Origin: Mycolicibacterium chitae
Lineage (GTDB): Bacteria; Actinomycetota; Actinomycetes; Mycobacteriales; Mycobacteriaceae
NCBI RefSeq assembly: GCF_900637205.1
Contig: NZ_LR134355.1
Location: 4,216,001-4,280,000 of the forward strand
Reading direction: 5' to 3'
Length of the DNA stretch: 64,000 nucleotides
Position 1 is the stretch's first letter. The number at the start of each line of letters is the position of its first letter. A model generated the notes under the pieces. It did no database searches, was not told the origin of the DNA, and worked only from the letters and a program-made list of their open reading frames with translations. Shown here piece by piece: positions 1 to 7,849 of the stretch. Position numbers and translations under genes: made by a program.

Positions 1-432
1 CACCACCAGCCCCGCGCCCTCAGCCGGCAGGTTCTCCACGCCGCTGACCTCGACCCGGAACCAGGATCGGAAGAACATCCGCAGCAGGGGCAGGAACATC
101 GCCTCGTTGAGGTGCGGGTCGAAGCCGAACTCGTCGACCACGTAGTCGCCGGTGAGGCGCTTGCGGGCGAACTCGGCAAAGCCGGCGATCTTCTGGGCCA
201 ACTCGTTGGGCGCCTTGGGTTCCTCGGCCGTCGAGCCGCCACCGGCGCGGTGCGCGTCGATGTCGCGCACCACCGCGGCGATCTCCTCGGCGGTCGCGCG
301 GGTGCCGGGGTCGGCGAGCAACGACGGGTGCCGACGCGCGGCCTCCGCGCGTTGACCCGCCCTTCGCGCAGTTGCTGCACGGCTCGAATTGCCGTGCAGC
401 GGAATCACTTTCGCTTTGGATCCACCCGCCAC
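1..432 (-). CDS. Lysophospholipid acyltransferase-family protein, N-terminal part (Rv0502-like), cut by window edge
   Basis: Only the first 144 codons lie in the window; the 3' part is beyond position 1. The GTG start at 430-432 is preceded by a purine-rich GGGGAGAAGG. The N-terminus is basic and low-complexity (VAGGSKAKVIPLHGNSSRAA), followed by a predicted helical stretch and then FRSWFRVEVSGVENLP, which in this family leads into the acyltransferase core. The catalytic HxxxxD motif would lie just outside the window, so activity cannot be checked. The N-terminus and its position beside the galE2-like gene match M. tuberculosis Rv0502 as I remember it. Likely role: acylation of a phospholipid or lysophospholipid at the membrane. 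Confidence 0.8.
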   Translation of the reverse strand, partial: MAGGSKAKVIPLHGNSSRAATARRAGQRAEAARRHPSLLADPGTRATAEEIAAVVRDIDAHRAGGGSTAEEPKAPNELAQKIAGFAEFARKRLTGDYVVDEFGFDPHLNEAMFLPLLRMFFRSWFRVEVSGVENLPAEGAGLVV

Positions 433-467
433 GCTGCTTACCTTCTCCCCACCCGTTGCCAAGATTT

Positions 468-1535
468 CTAGCTTCCCCACCGCTGCGCGAGTGCCACCGC
501 GCGCTTCTCCGTCGAGAGTACCCACCGCGGATCGATGATCGGGGTCAAACCCCGGCCGCGCACGTAGTCGTCGAACGCCTCGAGGGTCGTCCAATTGGGT
601 TCGTAGCCCAGCTCCGTGCGCATCCGGGTGGTGTCCATGACGCGGCCGTAGGTCATGTAGCGAAGTTGATCGCGGTTGATCTCGGCGCCGCCGGTGGCCT
701 TCAGCAAGGAGTCGACCACCCGCACCCCCACCGAGGGCAGCGGCAACGCCACCCGCCCGGCCCGCCGGATCGCCTGCGACATCATGATGATGCCCTTGGC
801 GCCGATGTTGAAGGTGCCCGCCCGGCCGACGATCGTCGCGCGTTCCAGCGCACCGAGCGCGTCCTGCTCGTGCAGCAGTTGCAGCCGCGCGTCCCGGCCG
901 ACGGTGGTCGGCACGACCGGACCCGCCAGATACCGCGAGAGCTGGGTGTCCATCGCCGGACCGATCATGTTGGCCAACCGCAGGATGGACACCGAGATGT
1001 CCAGCCGACGCCGGCCCAGCCCGCGGGCATAGCCCTCGATGTCCATGCTGTCGCGGGCGAAGCCCTCGCCCAGCGGCCGCCGGCTGGTGGTGTCCTCGGT
1101 GAACATCACCGGGTCGAACGCGCTCGACCCGTACACCTCCGAGGTCGACTTGAGCACCACGGTGCGCACGGTCGGCGCCTTCTGACAGGCCGCGAACAGC
1201 TGCATCGCGCCCATCACGTTCAATTCCTTGAGCGTGGCCCGGCCGCCGCTGCGCGGCGCGTACGACGCGGCCGCGGCATGCACCACGGTGTCCACGTCGC
1301 CGTTGCGAATGACCTTGGCGATGAACGGATTCCGGATGTCGGCCCGCACGAACTCGGCGCGCCCCATCCGGCGCAGCAGATCCTTGCTGGGCGTGACGGC
1401 ATCGACCGCGATGACGCGGTCGATGTCCGGATTGGCCGCCAGTCGGGCCGTCAGGAACCCGCCGAGAAAACGGCAGGCCCCCGTGACCAGAACGACCTTT
1501 GGATGCGCGGCGCTCCCCGTCTCGTCCGAATCCAT
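468..1535 (-). CDS. Atypical NAD-dependent epimerase/dehydratase (Rv0501, galE2-like)
   Basis: A 355-residue extended-SDR-type protein. The Rossmann beta-alpha-beta is at residues 13-40 (VVLVTGACRFLGG). The middle glycine of GxxGxxG is replaced by Arg22. The segment KSTSEVYGSS is where the active-site Ser/Tyr region normally lies. The usual YxxxK is not present; the nearest match is YARGL around residue 165. The family is annotated galE2 in M. tuberculosis, but these changes argue against a standard UDP-glucose 4-epimerase. The downstream gene on the same strand is the acyltransferase at 1-432, 35 bp away, so the two are probably co-transcribed. Family assignment is firm, reaction unknown. 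Confidence 0.85.
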   Translation of the reverse strand: MDSDETGSAAHPKVVLVTGACRFLGGFLTARLAANPDIDRVIAVDAVTPSKDLLRRMGRAEFVRADIRNPFIAKVIRNGDVDTVVHAAAASYAPRSGGRATLKELNVMGAMQLFAACQKAPTVRTVVLKSTSEVYGSSAFDPVMFTEDTTSRRPLGEGFARDSMDIEGYARGLGRRRLDISVSILRLANMIGPAMDTQLSRYLAGPVVPTTVGRDARLQLLHEQDALGALERATIVGRAGTFNIGAKGIIMMSQAIRRAGRVALPLPSVGVRVVDSLLKATGGAEINRDQLRYMTYGRVMDTTRMRTELGYEPNWTTLEAFDDYVRGRGLTPIIDPRWVLSTEKRAVALAQRWGS

Positions 1536-1592
1536 CCAGTCAGGCTACCGGCCGATACGGCCCGCAGCATGCCGGCGGACGAACGCGGTCGC

Positions 1593-1694
1593 CTACTTGC
1601 CGAGTTTTCTACGCTGCACGCGGGTGCGGCGAAGCAACTTGCGGTGCTTCTTCTTCGACATACGCTTACGCCGCTTCTTGATGACTGAACCCAT
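1593..1694 (-). CDS. 30S ribosomal protein bS22 (33 residues, Rv0500B-like)
   Basis: A short ORF encoding 33 residues beginning [16 protein letters not shown] and ending QRRKLGK, with more than half Lys/Arg. This extremely basic peptide is conserved in actinobacteria. It was long annotated as an AURKAIP1/COX24-domain protein and later recognised as a small-subunit ribosomal protein, bS22, near the decoding centre in mycobacterial ribosomes. The ATG at 1692-1694 is the only sensible start. It sits between the HTH gene and the SDR gene, all on the minus strand, as in M. tuberculosis. Confidence 0.88.
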
Positions 1695-1766
1695 GTACTC
1701 CGCTACCTACCGATGCCTCGACACGACTTAACCCGGCCACCTTACCGAAGTCGGCCGGATTAACCG

Positions 1767-1801
1767 AAAACGGGGCCCGTGCCAGGTGCGGCACGGTCCC
1801 G
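1767..1801 (-). terminator. Probable intrinsic terminator after the excisionase-type HTH gene
   Basis: An 11-bp stem with one mismatch (arms 1773-1783 and 1790-1800, loop of 6) begins directly after the stop codon of the gene at 1802. Read on the minus strand the hairpin is followed by CGTTTTCGG, a short T run. This would separate the HTH gene from bS22 and the SDR gene, which then need their own promoter in 1695-1766. Confidence 0.5.
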
Positions 1802-2068
1802 TCAGCCCGCGTCGAAGTACGAGGTCTCCAACAGGTCGTGCACCGCCTTGGCGTGCACCCGGAACGATCGGCCCACGCGGACGGCGGGCAGTTCACCGTT
1901 GTGAACCAGCCGATACACCGTCATCTTGCTGACCCGCATGAGCGAGGCGACCTCGGCGACAGTGAGGAACTGCGCCTTGGCCGGCTGCCCTTCCGCGGAT
2001 CCCGAATTCCCAGCGTCCCGCTTCGCACTAACCGAGTCCCGAGCCGATGGCCCGTTCATAGACGTCAT
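1802..2068 (-). CDS. Excisionase/MerR-type helix-turn-helix DNA-binding protein (Rv0500A-like)
   Basis: An 88-residue protein. A Ser/Ala-rich variable N-terminus (about 1-32) is followed by FLTVAEVASLMRVSKMTVYR and a wing (GELPAVRVGRSFRVHAKAVHDLLE), the standard excisionase-like winged-helix HTH. The ATG at 2066-2068 starts MTSMNGPSA, the same start as the M. tuberculosis homolog Rv0500A. Despite the domain name there is no integrase or attachment site nearby, so it is a stand-alone chromosomal regulator. Its targets are unknown. Confidence 0.85.
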   Translation of the reverse strand: MTSMNGPSARDSVSAKRDAGNSGSAEGQPAKAQFLTVAEVASLMRVSKMTVYRLVHNGELPAVRVGRSFRVHAKAVHDLLETSYFDAG

Positions 2069-2207
2069 CGCAACCCAATCAATCAGGCACGGCCGGCTCC
2101 AGCGGCTTCCCCTCCGCTGGAACGAACACGTGCATACACCGAGGAGAATAGCGGGACTGATGGGGTTGCTGCGACGGGTGTGGGGTAATCAGTGGAAATT
2201 CGGTGAA

Positions 2208-3083
2208 TTACTCTGTTGTGATTCCTAACTGCTCAGAGCGTGTTTTTGCGGCGAAGACGGCGTCGGCGACGGTGGCCCGCAAACCTCCCCGCTCGAGCTC
2301 GCGCAGACCGGCCGCGGTGGTCCCGCCGGGGGACGTCACGGTCGCGCGGAGCTGGGCCGCAGTGGTATCCACCCCGGCCGGTACCGCGCCGTCCGCGTCG
2401 GGCCGACGGGCGTTGTCCAGCCGGTCCAGCAACATCGCCGCCGAGCCGGCCATGGTCTGCACCACCAGATCGGTGGCCACCGGTCGCGACAGGCCCGCGG
2501 CGACGCCGGCGTCGACCATCGCCTCGACCATCAAGAAAAAGTAGGCCGGCCCCGAGCCCGACACCGCCGTCACCGCATCCATCTGAGTTTCGGCGACCGT
2601 GAGCACCCCGCCCACGCAATCGAAGAGATCGGCGACGCCCTTGAGTTGCTCGGGCGTCACGAACCGGCCCTTGGCCAACGCGCTGATGCCGGCGCCGACC
2701 AGAGCGGGCGTGTTGGGCATCACCCGGACCACCGGGGACCCGGCCGGCAGCTTGGCCTCGAACAGGCTTGTCGGCACGCCCGCGGCGACGCTGACGAACA
2801 CCTGCTCGGCGCTGTCGGACTCGGCCTTGGCCGCGGCCTCGGCGACCTCGTCGAGGATCTGCTCGACGTCGGTGGGCTTGACTGCGATGACCACGAAGTT
2901 GGCGTGCTCGGCGGCATCGCCGACCGCGGCCACCTGCACCGAATAGGTCTCCGCGAGGTACTTGGCGCGGTCGGGCATCCGTTCCGAGACCACGAGGTCC
3001 TTCACCTGCCGACCGGAGCGCAACAGCCCCGCCAACAAGGCCTCACCCATGCTTCCGCCGCCGATGATCGCGATTCTGGCCAT
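2208..3083 (-). CDS. proC: Pyrroline-5-carboxylate reductase
   Basis: Catalyses NAD(P)H-dependent reduction of 1-pyrroline-5-carboxylate to L-proline in the cytoplasm. The 291-residue protein has an N-terminal Rossmann nucleotide site (IAIIGGGSMGEALLAGLL) and the two family signatures, SGSGPAYFF and SPGGTTAAGLRELERGG. The ATG at 3081-3083 (MARIAIIGGG) is chosen because it begins at the Rossmann strand; an in-frame GTG at 3113 would add ten unconserved residues. It lies downstream of the hotdog gene on the same strand, 106 bp away. Confidence 0.95.
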   Translation of the reverse strand: MARIAIIGGGSMGEALLAGLLRSGRQVKDLVVSERMPDRAKYLAETYSVQVAAVGDAAEHANFVVIAVKPTDVEQILDEVAEAAAKAESDSAEQVFVSVAAGVPTSLFEAKLPAGSPVVRVMPNTPALVGAGISALAKGRFVTPEQLKGVADLFDCVGGVLTVAETQMDAVTAVSGSGPAYFFLMVEAMVDAGVAAGLSRPVATDLVVQTMAGSAAMLLDRLDNARRPDADGAVPAGVDTTAAQLRATVTSPGGTTAAGLRELERGGLRATVADAVFAAKTRSEQLGITTE

Positions 3084-3189
3084 GGACGCAAACCCTATAT
3101 CCGCTCGGCCCACGCGCCGGGACTGCGTCTACGGGCCGTGCCGGGTGGCTTCCCCTGCGCCGGGCGATCTCGGCGCTCTGGGGGCAATC

Positions 3190-4032
3190 TCAGGACGCGG
3201 GGACCATCGCCAGCTGCCGGGTCTGCACCACGATCCGGCCGGTGCTGTCCACCACGAGGTGGTCCTCGTCGAACCAGTCCTGCCCGATCTGCGTCGTGGT
3301 GCACATGATCCGCAGCCAGCCGTCGGCGGGCAGGCCGCGCAGGTACGCCGTCAGCTGGATCGTCGGCGCCCATCCCGTCCGCCCGACCCCGTACGTCACC
3401 GGCATGGAGATGTCCCCGCACATCAACGCGAACAGCACGTCCGGCACCTCGTCGCGGGGCCGCACCCACAGGCGGGCCACCGGGGCCTGACCGGTCGGCG
3501 GCGCCCACAGCCCGGACATGTCCGGCCGGATGTCGCAGCCGGCAGCCAGGTGGTTGATCTCGGCCAGCGGGTGGCCCGGGCCGATCGACTCGATCTCGGC
3601 GGGCGGCTCCGGCGGCATCTGCGCCGGCACCGGGTTGGTCACCAGCAGCGGCGCCGCGTCGTGTTCGGGCTCGGCCAGCGTGACCGAGGTGCGCACGGCC
3701 ACCCGCTGCCCCTGCACCAGTTCGACGTCGACGAGGCTGACCCGGCGGCCGCGTTTGCGCACCCGGGCCACCAACCGCACCGCCCCCGGATCCGGCGCGG
3801 ACAGGAAGCTCGCGGACACCGCCACGGGCGCGTGCCCGGCATCGGTGTCGGCGACCGCCAGGCCGGCGGCCTTGGCGCACAGCGCCAGCATGACCCCGCC
3901 GTGGATCTTCGAACCGATGGTCCAGTGCAGGTTCAGTTCGCCGGCGAACACCGCGTCGGCGTCGCCGTCGGAGTCGAGGAGTTCGGCCGGGTTCAGCGTC
4001 ATCGCCCGGGCGAAGGTGGCGGGTCCCGTCAT
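3190..4032 (-). CDS. Thioesterase-like double-hotdog protein (Rv0499-like)
   Basis: 280 residues with two hotdog-like halves. The N-terminal half contains IGSKIHGGVMLALCAKAAG, typical of acyl-CoA thioesterase hotdogs where a central helix follows an HGG motif. The C-terminal half repeats the pattern (PTIQLTAYLRGLPADGWLRI). The start overlaps the stop of the upstream TIM-barrel gene by ATGA at 4029-4032, so the two are translationally coupled. The substrate is not visible from sequence; a lipid or CoA thioester is the best guess. Confidence 0.75.
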   Translation of the reverse strand: MTGPATFARAMTLNPAELLDSDGDADAVFAGELNLHWTIGSKIHGGVMLALCAKAAGLAVADTDAGHAPVAVSASFLSAPDPGAVRLVARVRKRGRRVSLVDVELVQGQRVAVRTSVTLAEPEHDAAPLLVTNPVPAQMPPEPPAEIESIGPGHPLAEINHLAAGCDIRPDMSGLWAPPTGQAPVARLWVRPRDEVPDVLFALMCGDISMPVTYGVGRTGWAPTIQLTAYLRGLPADGWLRIMCTTTQIGQDWFDEDHLVVDSTGRIVVQTRQLAMVPAS

Positions 4033-4874
4033 CGCAGCAGGTGGGTGCGGGCGAACTCGAGGGACTCGGTCAGCAACGCCTCACGCTCGGCTTCCGAGCG
4101 CGCCGCCGAGGTGGTGACCTCCAGGATCACGTGGCCGCTGAAGTCGCTGGCGGCCAGCATCTGGCACACCTCCACGGTGGGCTGGGTGCCGCGGCCCGGG
4201 ACCAGATGCTCGTCGGCCGAGGCGCCCTTGCCGTCGCACAGGTGCAGGTGCACCAGGCCCTCGCCCATCCGGCGGGCCATCTCGACGGCGTCGGTGCCGG
4301 CGGTGGCGGTGTGCGACAGGTCCAGCGTGTAGTGGGCGTGGTTGCCGTCCAGCGGATCGTAGGACGGCGCGAACGCCGAGATGCCCACCCCGGGACGGCC
4401 GCCGCGCTTGCGCATCCGCTCGATCGAGGACTGCCCGGCCCCGAACAACCGGTCGGCCCGGAACGGGAACATGTTCTCCACGGCCACCAGGATGTCACTG
4501 GTGGCCTCGAGCTCGGCGACCTGCGCGCTGAACCCCTCGGCGTAGCGCCGCTGCCACCGGAACGGCGGGTGTACCACCACCGTCTGGGCGCCGAGTTGCT
4601 CGGCGGCGCGCACGCTGCGGTCGAGCTTGCTGATCGGATTGGGCCCCCACACCCGCTGCGAGATGAGCAGGCACGGCGCGTGCACCGACAGCACGGGCAT
4701 GTTGTAACGCTCGGAGAGTTCCTGCACCGCATCGATGTCCTGGCTGACCGTCTCGGCCCACACCATCAGTTCGACACCGTCGTAGCCGAGCCGGGCCGCG
4801 TAGTCGAAGGCCGCCTCGGTTCGCAGCGGGTACACCGAGGCGGTCGAGAGACCGACCTTGATCGCGGGGCGCAC
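4029..4874 (-). CDS. Sugar-phosphate isomerase/epimerase family TIM-barrel protein (Rv0498-like)
   Basis: 281 residues starting at the GTG at 4872-4874 (VRPAIKVGLSTASVYPL), which matches the conserved family start; the open frame extends further upstream without conserved sequence. AP-endonuclease-2-type barrel features are visible: LGYDGVELMVW, VVVHPPFRWQ, VAVENMFPF, HYTLDLSHTATAG and VHLHLCDGKG, carrying His/Glu/Asp residues of a likely divalent-metal site. It is 11 bp downstream of the membrane-protein gene at 4886 and overlaps the hotdog gene by four bases. The true substrate is unknown. Confidence 0.82.
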   Translation of the reverse strand: MRPAIKVGLSTASVYPLRTEAAFDYAARLGYDGVELMVWAETVSQDIDAVQELSERYNMPVLSVHAPCLLISQRVWGPNPISKLDRSVRAAEQLGAQTVVVHPPFRWQRRYAEGFSAQVAELEATSDILVAVENMFPFRADRLFGAGQSSIERMRKRGGRPGVGISAFAPSYDPLDGNHAHYTLDLSHTATAGTDAVEMARRMGEGLVHLHLCDGKGASADEHLVPGRGTQPTVEVCQMLAASDFSGHVILEVTTSAARSEAEREALLTESLEFARTHLLR

Positions 4875-4885
4875 GGCTCGCGGTG

Positions 4886-5905
4886 CTAGCTGGCCTGCAG
4901 CAGGGCGAGTGGACCGAAGGTCACCAGCGCCCCGACGGCCACGGCGGTCAGCGTGCTGCCGATGTCCTCGGTCTTGCGCACGATCCGCACGCCGACCACC
5001 AGGCCGAGGATGACCAGCACGCCCAGCACCAGCGCGATCAGGCTGTTCCACTTCCACAGCTGGTCGAACGCGATGAACAGACCGCCGCCGAAGGCGACGG
5101 CGACGATCGACTGCAGCGCGATGCCCGCGCCGCGGAGGAACTTCTGGCCCCGGGTCAGCGGCTCGTCGTCGCCGAGTTCGTCGTCGGCATCCTCGTCGAG
5201 GACATCGACGCCGTCGACGGTGAGGTCGCCGTCGGCGGTGAGGTCGTCGAGATCGTCGAGGTCGCGGACCGCGCCGCGGCGCCGCGCCGCATCGTCGGCG
5301 ACGCTGTCCCCGCCGAACAGCGCGTCATCGCTGGACCGCAGGTACGACGCCTCGCCGATACCGAGACCGAGACCCAGTTCGTCGGGTGCGGACGCATCGA
5401 GGTCCGCGGCGAGTTCGGCGTCGGGGTCCTCGACGTCGATCGGGTCGGGGCTCATCAGCTCCGCGCCGGCACCGCGGCCCCGCGGCGGCGGCGCCGTGCG
5501 GTCGCGCTTGCGCTCCGGCCGCGGATAGTTGCTGCGTTCCGGCTGGGTCGCCGGGCCGCGCCGCGGCAGCGGTTCGGCGGACCGCTGCGGGGCCACCGGC
5601 ACCTCGGGTTCGGGCTCCTCGGCCTCCTCGACGGCCTCCTCGACGGGGGCCTCGGGCGTCTCGACGACGGCCGCGGCTGGTTCGGGGGGCGCCTCGGTGG
5701 CGCTGTCCTCGGCTTCGGGCTCGGCGTCGTCGGTGACGACGGGGATCTCACCGGTGAGTTCGGCGACGGTCACCGCATCGCTGTTGCCGCGGCGACGACG
5801 ACGGCGGCCGCCCACCGGCGGCGAGCCGATCGTGCCGTTCTTGGCGAGCAATTCGGCCACCGAGATCGGGCGGGTGCCCGCCTGCCCGTTGTCTGGTCCA
5901 GTCAT
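4886..5905 (-). CDS. Membrane protein with long acidic disordered N-terminus (Rv0497-like)
   Basis: 339 residues. Residues 1-245 are low-complexity, rich in Glu, Asp, Pro and Arg, with a GGRRRRRR patch near residue 33. The last 90 residues carry about three hydrophobic segments (ALQSIVAVAFGGGLFIAF, LIALVLGVLVILGLVVGV, LTAVAVGALVTFGPLALL). The topology is a large cytoplasmic tail on a small membrane domain. The start ATG (5903-5905) overlaps the stop of the upstream ppx remnant by ATGA. Function unknown. Confidence 0.8.
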   Translation of the reverse strand: MTGPDNGQAGTRPISVAELLAKNGTIGSPPVGGRRRRRRGNSDAVTVAELTGEIPVVTDDAEPEAEDSATEAPPEPAAAVVETPEAPVEEAVEEAEEPEPEVPVAPQRSAEPLPRRGPATQPERSNYPRPERKRDRTAPPPRGRGAGAELMSPDPIDVEDPDAELAADLDASAPDELGLGLGIGEASYLRSSDDALFGGDSVADDAARRRGAVRDLDDLDDLTADGDLTVDGVDVLDEDADDELGDDEPLTRGQKFLRGAGIALQSIVAVAFGGGLFIAFDQLWKWNSLIALVLGVLVILGLVVGVRIVRKTEDIGSTLTAVAVGALVTFGPLALLQAS

Positions 5906-6195
5906 CGTCTGTTGCCTCGCCTGTCCACCGGGGTTTCCACCACTGCGGCTTCGCCGTCGAGTTCGCGCAGGATCACGCCGTCCCGCAACGACTGCGGGGG
6001 GCCGTTCTCCGCTTCTCTCGACAGCGCTCGCATGCTTGCCTCCGCCACCAGCGCGCCTGCCGCGGTCTGCGGTGAGCGCTCGGCGCCGACTCCTTCCAGT
6101 TCTGCACGGTCAACAGCGGTCATCCTAAAGATGAACGCTGTGAGTTGTCTTCAGACCTCTGGTCCCAGTGTCCTCGTGACTCGCGGTCCGACGCC
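5902..6195 (-). pseudogene. Decayed 3' fragment of exopolyphosphatase ppx (Rv0496-like)
   Basis: An open segment of 73 codons (ATG at 6121-6123, stop at 5902) reads MTAVDRAELEGVGAERSPQ, then GALVAEASMRALSREA and LRDGVILRELDGEA. I recognise this as the C-terminal region of mycobacterial PPX1 (about 340 residues). Upstream in the same frame the match continues (RQLTAFIFR before the ATG; GVGPRVTRTL to about 6195) but is broken by an in-frame TGA at 6151-6153. Beyond 6195 no further similarity is seen before the divergent gene at 6275. The N-terminal ASKHA ATPase-fold domains are therefore missing. The 73-residue ORF could still be translated and couples to the next gene by ATGA. Confidence 0.8.
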
Positions 6196-6274
6196 AGTTC
6201 ATGTCCCGCAATTACGCAGCATAGCGACCCGCGCCGTTGCGCCCGGTGCGGCGTTCTCGTCTACCGTTGGTCAG

Positions 6275-7054
6275 GTGGCAGATGGTGTGCATCCCGGCGA
6301 GGTCGATCTGGACTTCCCGCGCGAGTGGGTGGAGTTCTTCGACCCCGACAACGACGAGCATGTGATCGCCGCCGACCTCACCTGGCTGCTGTCCCGATGG
6401 ACCTGCGTCTTCGGCACGCCGGCCTGCCAGGGCACCGTCGAGGGACGGCCGGACGACGGGTGCTGTTCGCACGGCGCCTTCCTGTCCGACGACGACGACC
6501 GCGCCCGCCTCGACGACGCCGTCGGACAGCTGACCGCCGAGGACTGGCAATTCCGGGACAAGGGCCTGGGCCGCAAGGGCTACCTCGAGCTCGACGAGTA
6601 CGACGACGAGCCCAACTGGCGCACCCGCAAGTACAAGGGCGCCTGCATCTTCCTGAACCGCCCGGGATTCGCCGGGGGCATCGGGTGCGCCCTGCACAGC
6701 AAGGCGCTGAAGCTCGGTGTCGAGCCGTTGACCATGAAGCCCGAGGTGTGCTGGCAGCTGCCGATCCGGCGCACCCAGGAATGGGTCACCCGGCCGGACG
6801 GTTCGGAGATCCTCAAGACCACGATCACCGAATACGACCGCCGCGGTTGGGGTTCCGGTGGCGCCGACCTGCACTGGTACTGCACGGGCGACCCGGCCGC
6901 GCACGTCGGCGTCAAACCTGTCTTCGAGTCCTACGCACCGGAGCTGACCGAACTGCTCGGCGAGAAGGCGTACGGCGAGTTGGCCGCGATGTGCCGGCGC
7001 CGCAGCGGCCTGGGCCTGATCGCGGTGCATCCGGCGACCCGCGCCGCCCCCTGA
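6275..7054 (+). CDS. Conserved cysteine-rich protein (Rv0495c-like)
   Basis: 259 residues from the GTG at 6275; an in-frame GTG at 6176 would add 33 residues overlapping the ppx remnant, so the start is uncertain. Conserved Cys clusters (CVFGTPACQG, DDGCCSHG, GACIFLNRPGF, GCALHSKALK, CWQLP) suggest a metal or Fe-S binding fold like YkgJ-type cysteine-cluster proteins. The ending HWYCTGDPAAH then AMCRRRSGLG adds further Cys/His residues. It is divergent from the Rv0497-like unit. Function unknown. Confidence 0.82.
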   Translation: MADGVHPGEVDLDFPREWVEFFDPDNDEHVIAADLTWLLSRWTCVFGTPACQGTVEGRPDDGCCSHGAFLSDDDDRARLDDAVGQLTAEDWQFRDKGLGRKGYLELDEYDDEPNWRTRKYKGACIFLNRPGFAGGIGCALHSKALKLGVEPLTMKPEVCWQLPIRRTQEWVTRPDGSEILKTTITEYDRRGWGSGGADLHWYCTGDPAAHVGVKPVFESYAPELTELLGEKAYGELAAMCRRRSGLGLIAVHPATRAAP

Positions 7055-7055
7055 C

Positions 7056-7787
7056 TCAGCGGTCCCGGCCGCTCCGTCGCCGCAGGTCCTCGAACCCGTC
7101 GCCGCTGGCCACCCCCAGCTGGTGTTCCTCGGTGAGCATCCGCGAGACCTCGGCGTCGACGGGCCACTGCGACGCGTGCACGGCCGCCAACATCGTGGTG
7201 CCGCCGTGCAGATCCAGCTTCCAGGCCGCGACCACCGACATCTGCTCGGCGGCCAGCAGGCGGCTCAGAGAGGTCAGCGAGTAATAGGCAAAGTGATTGC
7301 GCGACAACATGTCCCACTCACCGCGGCGCAGGTTTTCGGCCACCGGATCGAACTGCATCAGCAGCACCCCGGCCGGCGCGGTGGCCGCGGCCAACTGCGC
7401 GATGGCCGCCCGCTGACCGCGGTCGTGCATGGCGCCGAAGGAGTCGACCACCACATCGGCGGGACCGCCGTAGACGGTGCGCATCCCCATCGCCGTGAGC
7501 AGCGGCAGCCAGCTGCCCCCGTGGGCGCCGCCGAAGTGGCGCACCGTCTCACCGCGGAGCAGGTCGGCGGCATCGGCGGTGCGGACCGCCTGGGTGACGT
7601 CCTCGGCGCGGGTCGGCCCGCGCGGCCGGCACGGTGGCCCGACGGCGGCGTCGGCCTCGTCGGCGCGGGTCGGCAGCTGCGCCAGACCGCAGTCCGGGCA
7701 CAGCACCAGGGTCAGCCCGTCGTGCGCCAGCACCGGCTGCAGGCCCGCCGAACCACAGGCACGGCAGGCCGATCCCCCGATCTCCAC
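7056..7787 (-). CDS. Methyltransferase-like protein with N-terminal zinc-binding domain
   Basis: 243 residues. The N-terminus has CRACGS and CPDCGLAQL, the paired CxxC knuckles of the small zinc domain found ahead of C-methyltransferases acting on NDP-sugars. The rest (VVVDSFGAMHDR, GVLLMQFDPV, HFAYYSLTSLSRLL, GGTTMLAAV) resembles the C-terminal half of that family. At about 240 residues it is far shorter than the roughly 400 usual, and no clear SAM-binding GxGxG is seen, so it may be degenerate or specialised. The GTG at 7785-7787 is chosen because GGGGGAG lies 7 bases upstream; an in-frame GTG at 7820 adds 11 residues. It follows regX3 by 62 bp on the same strand. Confidence 0.6.
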   Translation of the reverse strand: MEIGGSACRACGSAGLQPVLAHDGLTLVLCPDCGLAQLPTRADEADAAVGPPCRPRGPTRAEDVTQAVRTADAADLLRGETVRHFGGAHGGSWLPLLTAMGMRTVYGGPADVVVDSFGAMHDRGQRAAIAQLAAATAPAGVLLMQFDPVAENLRRGEWDMLSRNHFAYYSLTSLSRLLAAEQMSVVAAWKLDLHGGTTMLAAVHASQWPVDAEVSRMLTEEHQLGVASGDGFEDLRRRSGRDR

Positions 7788-7849
7788 CGCCCAGCTCCCC
7801 CACGTCGACACCGGGCGCACACCCTAGCAAAAGTTGCTGAGGGCCGAAA

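Noticed and set aside
4883..7054. A very long plus-strand open frame (723 codons) covering the Rv0497- and Rv0495c-like region
   Set aside because: Only its last 260 codons carry conserved sequence; the first part is an antisense shadow of the acidic membrane protein, in which stop codons are rare because of high GC.
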